Source: Xanthomonas sp. SI (lineage in GTDB: Bacteria > Pseudomonadota > Gammaproteobacteria > Xanthomonadales > Xanthomonadaceae). From it: a DNA stretch of 64,000 nucleotides. Under the pieces are notes generated by a model. The model had not been told where the DNA came from, did not search any database, and was given only the letters and a program-made list of their open reading frames with translations. Location of the stretch: positions 2,914,001 to 2,978,000 of the forward strand of contig NZ_CP051261.1 of the NCBI RefSeq assembly GCF_014236855.1, written 5' to 3'. The position numbers and the translations under genes were made by a program. This document shows, one piece after another, positions 34,820-42,945 of the stretch (within the stretch, counting starts at the first letter, position 1; every line of letters begins with the position of its first letter).

Positions 34820-35623
34820 TCAGCGGCAGGAGTCGGGCAACCTGTCCAGCATGCCGGCCACCACCGGCGTCAACCGATTTGCGACCTCGGCCGGAATCGC
34901 TTCGCCAGCCCCCTGCCCGCTTTCGCTGCGCGCCTGTTCGCAGGCCTTGACGATCCGGGGGCGCGTGCTGGCCCAGAGCGCCCTGCACTGCCAGCCACTG
35001 CGGCCCAGCGGCAGCACCGCATAGGCGATCGACTGGCATTCCTGCGCGGCGCGTGCGCCCAGCGGCTGGCTGGCGTACTCGTGCGGTACCGTGTCCAGCG
35101 TCGGTTGGTAATAGCTGTCGGGGAACGCGGCCGAGTAGCGCTCCGGGTCCAGTTGCAGCGGCAGGCCGGTCGCCGCCAGGTCGAGCGTGCGCCCGCACGG
35201 TGCGGCGGCGGCGATGCGCTGGATCGCCTGGTAGATCGGCTGGTCCAGGTCCTGCTCGCGCGCAGTCACCTCGGACGTCGCGGCCAACACCGGCAGGCGC
35301 GCGCGGTTGGCCATTTTCGCCAGTTCGCCGGCATGTGCCGGCGCGCAGCGCTCGCGCACGCTGGCCGTCAGCAGGAACGCCACGTCGCGGGCGAACGCGG
35401 CATCGCTGTGCAGCAGCGTGGCGATGCGCTTGCCGGCCGCATCGTCGGGTAATGGCGCGACATGGAATGCGAGGGCGACCGGCGTGCGGACCGCCGCGGT
35501 CGCCGCGCCCGATGTCGGTCCCGCTTGCCGGTGCGCGCGCAACGCCAGCAGCACACCGCCAGCGACGGCGAGCGCGCATGCGGCGAGCGCGATCCAACGC
35601 ATGCTTGGCGACGTCGGCTGCAT
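34820..35623 (-). CDS. Membrane-anchored or secreted protein of unknown function
   Basis: The 267-residue protein has one N-terminal hydrophobic helix (ALAACALAVAGGVLLAL, residues 12-28) that acts as an uncleaved anchor or signal peptide, then about 235 residues of soluble alpha-helical sequence. Six cysteines (RERCAPAH, APCGRTL, QECQSIA, WQCRALW, KACEQA, DSCR) suggest periplasmic disulfides. I do not recognise the family. It lies 12 bp downstream of the last zrg-like gene and on the same strand, so it is probably co-transcribed with the zinc operon. An internal ATG at 35602 is an alternative start. Confidence 0.75.
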   Translation of the reverse strand: MQPTSPSMRWIALAACALAVAGGVLLALRAHRQAGPTSGAATAAVRTPVALAFHVAPLPDDAAGKRIATLLHSDAAFARDVAFLLTASVRERCAPAHAGELAKMANRARLPVLAATSEVTAREQDLDQPIYQAIQRIAAAAPCGRTLDLAATGLPLQLDPERYSAAFPDSYYQPTLDTVPHEYASQPLGARAAQECQSIAYAVLPLGRSGWQCRALWASTRPRIVKACEQARSESGQGAGEAIPAEVANRLTPVVAGMLDRLPDSCR

Positions 35624-35635
35624 CGATCCGAGCCC

Positions 35636-36280
35636 TCAGCCCTTCACTGGGGTGATCGATGCGTCCTCGGCGTCATAGGTCGCATTGGCGATGTGCGCCT
35701 TGAAGCTGGCCAGATGCAGCCGCCCCTGCAGATGGAACGGGTCCCACAGCTCCGGCACGTCGATCGGCGTGCGCAGCACGACGTGCAGGATCTGGTTCGG
35801 TGGCGGCGGCGGCACGTGGATGCAGGCGCCATAGAACGGCACGAACAGCAGTTCGCTGACCTTGCCCTGGTCGTCGCTTTCCAGCGGCACCACGTAGCCG
35901 TCCAGGGCGAAGCGTTTGCCTTCCAACGCCTTCACCACTTCCGACGAACCGAACTGCGCGGCGCGCTGGGTGCCGGAGTGGTCGATCGGCATGCCGTTGA
36001 CCATCGAGGGGCCATCGTCGCCGGCCGCCTGATCCATCGCGGTGCTATCCCCTCTCCAGCCCGCACTGATGCGCGGCGGCGGGCGCTGGTAGATGTCGTT
36101 GGCCGGCGCCAGTTGTTCCCAGCGCTCCACCGTGTCGGCGACACCGCTGGCCGCAGCGGTCGCGTTCGCCGCTGCCGCCGACGGTTCGGGCCTCGTGCCG
36201 GGCTTCCCGTCGTGACCGTGGCAGGCGGCCAGCAGGCACAGCACCGTGGCCAGCGGTAGATGGCGATCAATCTTTTTCAT
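35636..36280 (-). CDS. DUF3299 lipoprotein, ZrgE-like
   Basis: The 214-residue protein has a lipoprotein signal with lipobox LLAAC (Cys20), then a low-complexity Ala/Pro-rich linker. The DUF3299 domain follows, with GYVVPLESDDQGKVSELLFVPFYGACIHVPPPPPNQI as its core. The single cysteine in YGACIHVPPPPPNQ together with nearby histidines could bind zinc. In Vibrio the zrgABCDE operon, which includes DUF3299 proteins, serves zinc uptake; that is the basis for the role. It is the second of two tandem paralogues; its start lies 14 bp inside the end of the first. Confidence 0.85.
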   Translation of the reverse strand: MKKIDRHLPLATVLCLLAACHGHDGKPGTRPEPSAAAANATAAASGVADTVERWEQLAPANDIYQRPPPRISAGWRGDSTAMDQAAGDDGPSMVNGMPIDHSGTQRAAQFGSSEVVKALEGKRFALDGYVVPLESDDQGKVSELLFVPFYGACIHVPPPPPNQILHVVLRTPIDVPELWDPFHLQGRLHLASFKAHIANATYDAEDASITPVKG

Positions 36281-36854
36281 AGGGATGCAGACGGGCCTGC
36301 TCCATCGTGTAGGCGGTGCCGGCGAGTTCGCCGTGGAGGGTCTCGGCACGCAACTGGCCGGACAGATAGAACGGGCTGTACATGTCGGGCGGGTCGATCG
36401 GGATGTCCAGGCGCACATGCACGATCTGGTTCGGCGGCGGCGGTGGTACGTGGATGCAGGCGCCGTAATACGGCACGAACAGGAACTCGCGCACGCGGCC
36501 GGCGTCGTCGCTGTCCAGCGGCACCACGTAGCCCGGCAGCCGCACCTTGCGCGCCAGCACCGCCGCCACCGTGTGGTAGGTGCCGGTCTGCGGCATCGCA
36601 TGATTGCCGCTGTGGTCGACCTGCGGTTCGCCGCCGTTTTCCATTGCCTGCAGGTCGGCGGGCGGCAGCATCGCGGTCCAGTCCAGCTCGCGATAGCCGT
36701 CGGCGTCGGGCTCGCCCAGCGGCGGCTCGATCGGCGCGTCGGCGACCGGCGCCGGCTGCGCCGCCGGTGCCTCCTGCGCCTTTGGGGTGGCGGTTTGACG
36801 GCCGCAGCCGCACAGCAGCGCGAGCGCCAGCATCGGAAGCATCCAGCGGCGCAT
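36267..36854 (-). CDS. DUF3299 lipoprotein, ZrgD-like
   Basis: The 195-residue protein starts MRRWMLPMLALALLCGC, a lipoprotein signal with lipobox LLCGC. After a Pro/Ala-rich linker comes the DUF3299 domain, with LPGYVVPLDSDDAGRVREFLFVPYYGACIHVPPPPPNQI as its core. It shares this core almost residue for residue with the paralogue at 35636, so one arose from the other by tandem duplication or both date from the ancestral operon. It follows the permease gene by only 2 bp. As a periplasm-facing lipoprotein it probably hands zinc to or from the FtsX-like permease. Confidence 0.87.
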   Translation of the reverse strand: MRRWMLPMLALALLCGCGRQTATPKAQEAPAAQPAPVADAPIEPPLGEPDADGYRELDWTAMLPPADLQAMENGGEPQVDHSGNHAMPQTGTYHTVAAVLARKVRLPGYVVPLDSDDAGRVREFLFVPYYGACIHVPPPPPNQIVHVRLDIPIDPPDMYSPFYLSGQLRAETLHGELAGTAYTMEQARLHPYEKD

Positions 36855-36856
36855 GG

Positions 36857-38116
36857 TCACAGCTCCGGCGACAGGCCATCGGCCAAGGTGCGGCGATAGG
36901 CCAGCAGGGCCGGTACGATGCCGGCGAGTACGCCGGCCAGCAGCACGCAGCCAAGCCAGCCCCATTCCACCGCGCTGGGCGCGATGCGGTTGATCGCCAG
37001 ACCGAAATGGTCGAGCACCCAGCCGCGCGCCAGCCAGCTGGCCGCGCTCACCACCAGCAGCGCCAGTGCGCACGACACCAGGGTGACCAGGCCGGCCTCG
37101 AACAGCAGCAGCCAGGCGATGTCGCGCGGCCGCGCGCCGACCGCGCGCAGGATCGCCATCTCGCGCCGGCGCCCCTGCAGCGTGGCCACCAGCAGCGCGA
37201 CCATCGACACCAGGCCGAGCAGCACGACCAGCGAGGCGATCATGCGCAGCGCGCCTTCGGCGGTGCCCAGCGTGCTCCACAGCTGCTGCAGGGTCACGCC
37301 CGGCATGATCGCCAGCATCGCCTCCTCCGGGTATTCGTTGATCTGCCGCTGCACCGAGAAGGTGGCGATGCGGGTCTTCAGGCCGAGCATGAAGGCGGTG
37401 ATGTTGTCCGGGGTCAGGTCCATCGTCCGCGCCTGCTCGGCGCTGACGTGCCGGCCTGGCAGGCGGACGCCGGAATGCCAGTCGATATGGATCGCCTCGA
37501 TCGCCTGCAGCGACACCAGCACGCTGGAGTCCACCGGCGTGCCGGTGCGGCGCAGGAGACCGACGATCCGGAACGGCTTGTCGGCGTGGGTGGCCAGACC
37601 GATCCGTCCGGTGCCATGTGTCAGCACGATCTCGTCGCCGACGTGGCGGCCAAGCGCGGCGGCCACGTCGGCGCCGATCACCGCATCGTAGAGATCGGCG
37701 AACGCCCTGCCCTGCGCGAACGCCAGCGCATGCCGCGCGCCGTAGTGGTAGTGCGCGAAGAATCCGGTGCTGGTGCCGACCACCCGGTAGCCACGGTAGG
37801 AATCGCCCAGCGACAGCGGCACCGCCCACTTCACTTCGGGCATCGCGGTCAGGTCCTGGTAGCTCTTCCACGACACGTTGTTGGTGGCGTCGCCGATGTG
37901 GAACACCGAATACAGCAACAGGTTCACCGGGCCCGAACGCGCGCCGACGATCAGGTCGGTGCCCGACACCGTGCTGGCGAAGCCCTCGTGCGCCTGCGCG
38001 CGGATGCGCTCCACGCCAAGCAGCAGGGTCACGCTCAGGGTGATCACCAGCACGGTCAACGCCACGCCCAGGCGCCGGCTGCGCAGGCTGGCCAGGGCCA
38101 GCTTCAACAGGGTCAT
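36857..38116 (-). CDS. FtsX/MacB-like ABC permease, ZrgC-like
   Basis: The 419-residue protein has one N-terminal helix (LGVALTVLVITLSVTLLLGV), then a large periplasmic MacB-PCD-like domain (residues 45-280). Three C-terminal helices follow, with MIASLVVLLGLVSMVALLVATLQGRRREMAILRAVGARPRDI, a segment typical of FtsX permeases. It pairs with the ATPase encoded immediately upstream (4-bp overlap) as a type VII ABC system. Such systems do not transport through the membrane in the usual sense but couple ATP hydrolysis to periplasmic work, so the complex may load or extract zinc at the DUF3299 lipoproteins rather than import it directly. Confidence 0.9.
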   Translation of the reverse strand: MTLLKLALASLRSRRLGVALTVLVITLSVTLLLGVERIRAQAHEGFASTVSGTDLIVGARSGPVNLLLYSVFHIGDATNNVSWKSYQDLTAMPEVKWAVPLSLGDSYRGYRVVGTSTGFFAHYHYGARHALAFAQGRAFADLYDAVIGADVAAALGRHVGDEIVLTHGTGRIGLATHADKPFRIVGLLRRTGTPVDSSVLVSLQAIEAIHIDWHSGVRLPGRHVSAEQARTMDLTPDNITAFMLGLKTRIATFSVQRQINEYPEEAMLAIMPGVTLQQLWSTLGTAEGALRMIASLVVLLGLVSMVALLVATLQGRRREMAILRAVGARPRDIAWLLLFEAGLVTLVSCALALLVVSAASWLARGWVLDHFGLAINRIAPSAVEWGWLGCVLLAGVLAGIVPALLAYRRTLADGLSPEL

Positions 38117-38826
38117 CGCGCACCTCCGGCGCTGGCGCGGTTGAGCGTGGCCAGGTCGGCCTGGGCGTCGAACAGCGGCGCGATCGACGGATCGTGGCTG
38201 ACCACGATCGAACTGGTGCCGCCATGTCGGCATTCGGCGAACAGCAGCTGCAGAAAGGCCTGCGCCGCGACCGGGTCGAGCGCCGAGGTCGGCTCGTCGG
38301 CGAGCAGCAACGGCGGCCGCGCGATCAACGCGCGCGCGGCGGCCACCCGCTGCTGCTGGCCGACGCTGAGGCGGCTGGCCGGCCGCGACCACAGCGCCGC
38401 CACGTCCAGCCCCAGCGCAGCCATCAGCCGTTCGATCTCCGCATCCAGCGCCTGCGTGCCGGTCGCCAGCCGGCCGCGGCGCGCGGAGAACTGCAGGCCC
38501 AGTGCGATGTTGTCGCGCGCGCTCAGGAACGGCAGCAGGTTGAACTGCTGGAACACAACGCCGCAATGGTCGGCACGGAAACGGTCGCGCGCCGCCTTGC
38601 GCAACGCCGCCAGGTCCTGCCCGGCGACGCGCACCCAACCGGCATCGGGCTGCAGCACGCCGGCGATCAGCGCCAGCAAGGTGCTCTTTCCCGATCCGCT
38701 GGCGCCGCGCAGCAACAACTGCTGCCCGCGCGGCAGCGCGAACGTGGCAATCTCCAGCACCGGTGCGGCGGCGCCGGGATAGCCGAAGCGCACATCGCTC
38801 ATTTCGACGACGTGGTGCAGGCTCAT
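38113..38826 (-). CDS. ABC transporter ATPase, ZrgB-like (LolD/MacB type)
   Basis: The 237-residue ATPase has Walker A GASGSGKST, a Q-loop in GVVFQQFNLLPFLSA, the signature LSVGQQQR, Walker B LLLADEPTSALD and the H-loop SIVVSHDPS. The F-N-L-L-P Q-loop context fits the LolD/MacB branch and thus the FtsX-like permease encoded next. I chose ATG 38826 (MSLHHVVEM), which overlaps the stop of the ZrgA-like gene by 4 bp. The frame extends further upstream without family similarity. It drives the zinc-linked complex. Confidence 0.93.
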   Translation of the reverse strand: MSLHHVVEMSDVRFGYPGAAAPVLEIATFALPRGQQLLLRGASGSGKSTLLALIAGVLQPDAGWVRVAGQDLAALRKAARDRFRADHCGVVFQQFNLLPFLSARDNIALGLQFSARRGRLATGTQALDAEIERLMAALGLDVAALWSRPASRLSVGQQQRVAAARALIARPPLLLADEPTSALDPVAAQAFLQLLFAECRHGGTSSIVVSHDPSIAPLFDAQADLATLNRASAGGAR

Positions 38827-39362
38827 CCCGGCAGGTTCACCCGGGTCTGCCCGGCCACCGCCTCGGTGCGGTCCTGGCCGGCCGCGGTGGCGACGTTCAC
38901 CACCACCTTGTGCAGCCCCGCGAAGCGCTGCGGCAGCAGCACCTGCAGATGATCGAGCCGGGCCGGATGCGCGCACTGGAACGCGTAATGGGCGTGGAAC
39001 TCGGCATGGCTATGGCCGGGTTCGTCCGGGTCCGCCATCGCCACGTCATAGCCCTCGGTGTTCACCTGCGCACTGCGCAGCGAACAGGCCGCAGCGACCG
39101 GAAACTGTAGCCAGCGGGCACCGCGCAGCGTGGCGACCGCGGCATCCAGGCGCTGGCGCTCGTCGGCGTCGCGCGCCGGATGCTCGAAATCGAGGATGCC
39201 GATGCCCGGTGCGCTGAGCTGAACCTCCAAGGCCGTGCCATCCACGGCGACATCCAGGTTGGCTTGGCCATGCACGTGCGGGCCGTGATGACGGACCGCG
39301 TTGGCAGCGACGGGCAGGCTGGCCGAGGCGAGCAGCAGGAACAGCGGAATGGGATGTCGCAT
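38823..39362 (-). CDS. zrgA: ZrgA-like zinc-binding periplasmic protein (DUF2796)
   Basis: The 179-residue protein has a signal peptide (IPLFLLLASASLPVAANA) and then a histidine-rich start (VRHHGPHVHGQANLDV), typical of DUF2796/ZrgA. The core includes SAPGIGILDFEHPARDADER and GHSHAEFHAHYAFQC, both rich in likely zinc ligands. The ATG at 39362 starts the signal peptide; a GTG three codons upstream is possible. It is the first gene of a five-gene minus-strand operon and its start lies 19 bp from a Zur-box candidate, as expected for a gene induced when zinc is scarce. Confidence 0.88.
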   Translation of the reverse strand: MRHPIPLFLLLASASLPVAANAVRHHGPHVHGQANLDVAVDGTALEVQLSAPGIGILDFEHPARDADERQRLDAAVATLRGARWLQFPVAAACSLRSAQVNTEGYDVAMADPDEPGHSHAEFHAHYAFQCAHPARLDHLQVLLPQRFAGLHKVVVNVATAAGQDRTEAVAGQTRVNLPG

Positions 39363-39380
39363 ACGGACCACGCAAGTTAA

Positions 39381-39393
39381 GTTATAATATTAC
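39381..39393. promoter_or_regulatory. Candidate Zur box
   Basis: The 13-bp core GTTATAATATTAC is an inverted repeat with five of six arm positions matching. It follows the GTTATANTATAAC pattern of Zur sites in gammaproteobacteria. It is an island of A/T in very G/C-rich surroundings, 19 bp upstream of the zrgA-like start and 136 bp upstream of a small plus-strand gene. Zinc-loaded Zur would repress here and zinc shortage would open the operon. Confidence 0.75.
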
Positions 39394-39528
39394 ATTACTT
39401 GAAAAGTAGGCAGGTGATGCAAGCTGACGCTGCACTCAGTCAGCCGCGGTTCGCCTCCGGCCACAACCAGACCGCGCAGCACGGCGGGCACATGCCCTCG
39501 TTTGGCGCCGTAAGCAAAGGACATCCCC

Positions 39529-39759
39529 ATGTCTCTCCTCGTCATCCCCGACAGCTACGCCGCCTGGCGCCACTGCATCGAGGTCGAATGCGATCTGAGC
39601 CTGCACCAGGCCTATATCGAGCAACGCATCGCCGCGCTGAACGACCACAATGACCACCACACCCAGCAGTTCGTGCGCTGCTGGGGCGAGCCGCTTCGCC
39701 AGCAGGTGCTGCAATGGTTTGCGCAGGCGCACGCCGAACGCGCCGACGGTCGCGCCTGA
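39529..39759 (+). CDS. Small cytoplasmic protein of unknown function (76 aa)
   Basis: The 76-residue protein MSLLVIPDSYAAWRHCIEVE... is rich in His, Gln and acidic residues (QAYIEQRIAALNDHNDHHTQQF), all suitable for a helical fold. It has no signal peptide. It is divergent from the zrg-like operon and its 5' region contains the Zur-box candidate, so it may be zinc-regulated too; the central HNDHH cluster would be an apt zinc site. No family was recognised. The ATG has an AAAGGACATCCCC site just upstream, which supports translation. Confidence 0.65.
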   Translation: MSLLVIPDSYAAWRHCIEVECDLSLHQAYIEQRIAALNDHNDHHTQQFVRCWGEPLRQQVLQWFAQAHAERADGRA

Positions 39760-40042
39760 GCCATCCCTAGCTGCCCGCGGCCACCGCGCCGTCGCCTGAA
39801 CCGTTGCACGCCGACGACCCGCTGCTGCTGGGCGCCGCGCCGCGGGTCGCGCTGGCTCGGATACGCTGTCGGCTGGGGACGGGCCCGCACCGACCTATAT
39901 GGAACTCATGCGTTACAACGCCACCGCACTGGCCGACGCGCTGCAGCCACCGGTGCGATAGGGCCAATACCCGTGACGCCGGCAGCGTGCGAGCGCACGC
40001 CCGCATGGCGTCACTTCCCACGTCATCGCAAGGACTCCCAAC

Positions 40043-41323
40043 GTGCCTCTTTCGTCCCCCGTCCGCGCGCGTCCCGCGCGCCGCTCCCTGCACGCCGCCC
40101 TGACCTGCCTGCTGCTGTCGGCAGCGACCGGCATCGAGGCCCGGCCGCAGCCCTCGCAGTTCCAGATCGTCGAAAGCGTGCCCGAAGCAAGCGTCTACGG
40201 CGAGCCGGGGGTGCCGCGCACCCAGCAGACCTGGCTGGCGATGATCAACGGTGCCAAGCGCCGCATCGACATCGCCGCGTTCTATCTCTCCGAAAAACCC
40301 GGTACCGGCCTGACCCCGGTGCTCGACGCACTGGCCGCCCGCGCCCGCGCCGGGGTGACGGTGCAGTTGCTGGTCGACCACAGCTTCCTGGCCAAGAACC
40401 CGGACAGCGTCGCCTGGCTGGGCAAGGTGCCGGGCATCACGGTGCGCGTGTTGCCGGTCGATACGCTGACCGGCGGCGTGCTGCACGCCAAGTACATGGT
40501 CATCGACGACGCCAGCGTGTTCGTCGGCAGCCAGAACTGGGACTGGCGTGCACTGGAGCAGATCCACGAGATCGGCGCGCGCATCGACGATGCACGCTTC
40601 GCCCAAACCTTCGCCGCCAGCTTCGATTTCAGCTGGCGCCTGGCCGACGAAGGCAAGTTGGCCAAGGCGCAGGCGCGCGGCGTGCAGCCGCCGGACTTCG
40701 CCCCGGCCACCGCCAGCGATCCGGTGCTGCTGGATGCCGGCAGCGACGCGCCGCTGATCGCCTTCCCTGCCTTCAGCCCGCCGACGCTGCAACCCGCGTG
40801 GGTCACCGCCGAGGAGCCGGCCCTGGTCGATATGATCCGCTCCAGCCAGCATGCGTTACGCATCCAGGTGATGACGCTCTCGGCGATCCGCAGCTTCGGA
40901 CCCGAGGGCTGGTGGGCGCCGGTCGACAGCGCCATGCGCGATGCCGCGGCGCGCGGCGTGCAGGTGCACATCATCGTCGCCGACTGGGCGCTGCGCGAAC
41001 CGATGCAGGCGTATCTGAAAAGCCTGGCAGTACTCCCGAACATCACGGTGAAGTTCAGCAGCCTGCCGCCGGCGCCGGAAGGCTTCATTGCGTATGCGCG
41101 CGTCGAGCACGCCAAGTACGCGGTGGCCGACGATCGCAGCAGCTTCATCGGCACCGGCAACTGGGAGTGGAGCTACTTCAACACCGCGGTGGACGCCTCG
41201 GTGTTCGTCAAGGGCAAGGGCCCGGCCGAGACGCTGACGCACATCTTCGACCGCGACTGGAACGGCCCCTACGTCACCACGCTTCAGCCGGGCCAGGACT
41301 ACAAGGCGCCGCGCACCGAGTAG
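40043..41323 (+). CDS. Secreted phospholipase D-fold protein
   Basis: The 426-residue protein has two HKD half-sites of the PLD superfamily: HAKYMVIDDASVFVGSQN (H148, K150, D155) and HAKYAVADDRSSFIGTGN. It also has the IDIAAFYLSEK strand seen in PLD3/4 and viral F13-like members. An N-terminal signal peptide (SLHAALTCLLLSAATGIEA) predicts export. Likely substrates are phospholipids or nucleic-acid phosphodiesters in the environment or host. The start is GTG at 40043 preceded by AAGGA. It stands alone, neither neighbour suggesting a partner. Confidence 0.9.
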   Translation: MPLSSPVRARPARRSLHAALTCLLLSAATGIEARPQPSQFQIVESVPEASVYGEPGVPRTQQTWLAMINGAKRRIDIAAFYLSEKPGTGLTPVLDALAARARAGVTVQLLVDHSFLAKNPDSVAWLGKVPGITVRVLPVDTLTGGVLHAKYMVIDDASVFVGSQNWDWRALEQIHEIGARIDDARFAQTFAASFDFSWRLADEGKLAKAQARGVQPPDFAPATASDPVLLDAGSDAPLIAFPAFSPPTLQPAWVTAEEPALVDMIRSSQHALRIQVMTLSAIRSFGPEGWWAPVDSAMRDAAARGVQVHIIVADWALREPMQAYLKSLAVLPNITVKFSSLPPAPEGFIAYARVEHAKYAVADDRSSFIGTGNWEWSYFNTAVDASVFVKGKGPAETLTHIFDRDWNGPYVTTLQPGQDYKAPRTE

Positions 41324-41763
41324 TTCCTGGCGCATTGGCGTCGCCCTGAAGGCGCGTGCTTTCAAGGCTCGAGCAGAGTTTGTCTGCCCGGTGCGCGTCC
41401 GATCATGCCATCGGCCCGCGCGCTCAACGGCGCAAGCCGTGATCGCCCGCCTCGATTTGCAGGATGTCGCCGCAACGTGCAATCACCGAGGTCATCGCAA
41501 TGCCGTCGGCCACCAGCCGAGGTACTGCCACTGCCAGGCATGGTCCTACCCGCCTGCATCCAATTCGGCCGAACGCATCGGCGGGTCGATCGCCTGCTTC
41601 CGCGCCGCCGACGTGTCGACCAAGGCGAGCGCGTTGCGGCGCGCGGTGTCGGCAACGCTGCGACCTTCCGCGCATCCAGCGTCAAACCTCCCTAATCGCA
41701 CTGCGTTCGCGCTGCCCTGCCCCGTCTGTGCACCATCCCTTGCTGCGCGATCCAGTGCAGGCC
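41324..41763. other. Intergenic region, possible gene remnants on the minus strand
   Basis: About 440 bp between the PLD-like gene and the vWA gene. On the minus strand two short coding-like stretches in different frames are seen. One ends ALVDTSAARKQAIDPPMR just before 41546, and one reads CLAVAVPRLVADGIAMTSV and ends at 41424. They could be the broken end of one gene or chance in high-GC sequence. Neither has a start with a ribosome-binding site and no family was recognised. Confidence 0.35.
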
Positions 41764-42945
41764 TCAACGCGTCGTCAACAGCCCCTGCCCGCCTGCCCAT
41801 TGGTTGATGTCATCGCGGCGGATCGCAGCGGCCATCAGCCCCGGGAATGCATCCGGCGTGCAGGCGAAGGACGGTACGCCCAGTGCCGCCAGCTTGCCGG
41901 CCAAGCTTCGATCGTAGGACGGCGCGCCTTCGTCGCTGAGTGCCAACAGCACGATGAACTGCACGCCAGCCTCCAGCAGCTCGCGGGCGCGGGCCAGCAG
42001 GCTGTCTTCCACCCCGCCCTCGTACAGGTCGGAGATGAGCACCAGGATGGCGTTGTGCGGTTCACGGATGATGCCCTGGCAGTAGCTCACCGCGCGGTGG
42101 ATGTCGGTGCCGCCGCCCAACTGCACGCCGAACAGCAGATCCACCGGATCGTCCAGTTGCTCGCTCATGTCCACCACTTCGGTGTCGAACACCACCAGGC
42201 GCGTGGCCACCGCCGGCAACGAGGCCATCACCGCGCCGAAGATGCTCGAGTACACCACCGATGCCGCCATGGAACCGCTCTGGTCGATGCACAGCAGCAC
42301 TTCCCGCTGCGGCTTTCTTGCCTTGCGGCCATAGCCGACCAACTCCTGCGGCACCACGGTGCGCAGTTCCGGCTGCCAGTGGCGCAGGTTGCTGCGGATG
42401 GTGCGGTGCCAGTCGATCTCGGCCAGGCGTGGGCGGCGGTTGCGGCGGGCGCGGTCCAGTGCGCCGGTCACCGCAGAGCGCATGGGCTCCTCGAGCTGGC
42501 GCAGCAGGTCGTCCACCACCTTGCGCACCACCATGCGTGCGGTGTCCTTGGTCTGCGCCGGAATCACCCGGCTCAGGCCGATCAGGTTGGCCACCATGTG
42601 CACGTCGGGCTGCACCTGCTCCAGCATTTCCTTTTCCAGCAGCATCTGGGTGAGGTCCAGCCGCTGCAGGGCATCGCGCTGCATCACCTGGACCACGGAT
42701 GACGGAAAATAACGGCGAATGTCGCCCAGCCAGCGGGCCACATTCGGCGAAGACGCCCCGCGCCCACCGCGGCGACCCAGGCCGCCGGGGCCATCAGGTT
42801 CGTACAGCGCGGCCAGGGCCTTGTCGATGCCCTGCAGGTTCTTGGGCAACGCGCCGCAGCTGCGCTCGGCCTCCTGGCCTAGGATCAATCGCCAGCGCTG
42901 CTCGCGCGAGGTGGGGGTGTCCAGTGCTTCGGTGGTATCGGTCAT
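41764..42945 (-). CDS. vWA-domain protein of the MoxR/SWIM/DUF5682 cassette
   Basis: The 393-residue protein has a C-terminal von Willebrand A domain with the metal-ion-dependent adhesion site LCIDQSGSM and further site residues in GGGTDIHRA and ISDLYEGG. The N-terminal 200 residues form a helical region with GDIRRYFPSSVVQVMQRDAL, seen in vWA proteins that pair with MoxR ATPases. There is no signal peptide, so it works in the cytoplasm. It is the last gene of the five-gene cassette, overlapping the DUF5682 gene by 4 bp. It probably acts as the MoxR partner that binds a metal-dependent client. Confidence 0.88.
   Translation of the reverse strand: MTDTTEALDTPTSREQRWRLILGQEAERSCGALPKNLQGIDKALAALYEPDGPGGLGRRGGRGASSPNVARWLGDIRRYFPSSVVQVMQRDALQRLDLTQMLLEKEMLEQVQPDVHMVANLIGLSRVIPAQTKDTARMVVRKVVDDLLRQLEEPMRSAVTGALDRARRNRRPRLAEIDWHRTIRSNLRHWQPELRTVVPQELVGYGRKARKPQREVLLCIDQSGSMAASVVYSSIFGAVMASLPAVATRLVVFDTEVVDMSEQLDDPVDLLFGVQLGGGTDIHRAVSYCQGIIREPHNAILVLISDLYEGGVEDSLLARARELLEAGVQFIVLLALSDEGAPSYDRSLAGKLAALGVPSFACTPDAFPGLMAAAIRRDDINQWAGGQGLLTTR

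Noticed and set aside
34659..35597. Minus-strand frame antisense-shifted to the gene at 34820
   Set aside because: Arg-rich shadow frame of the real gene; only its last part over the hairpin looks unusual, and this is explained by the inverted repeat.
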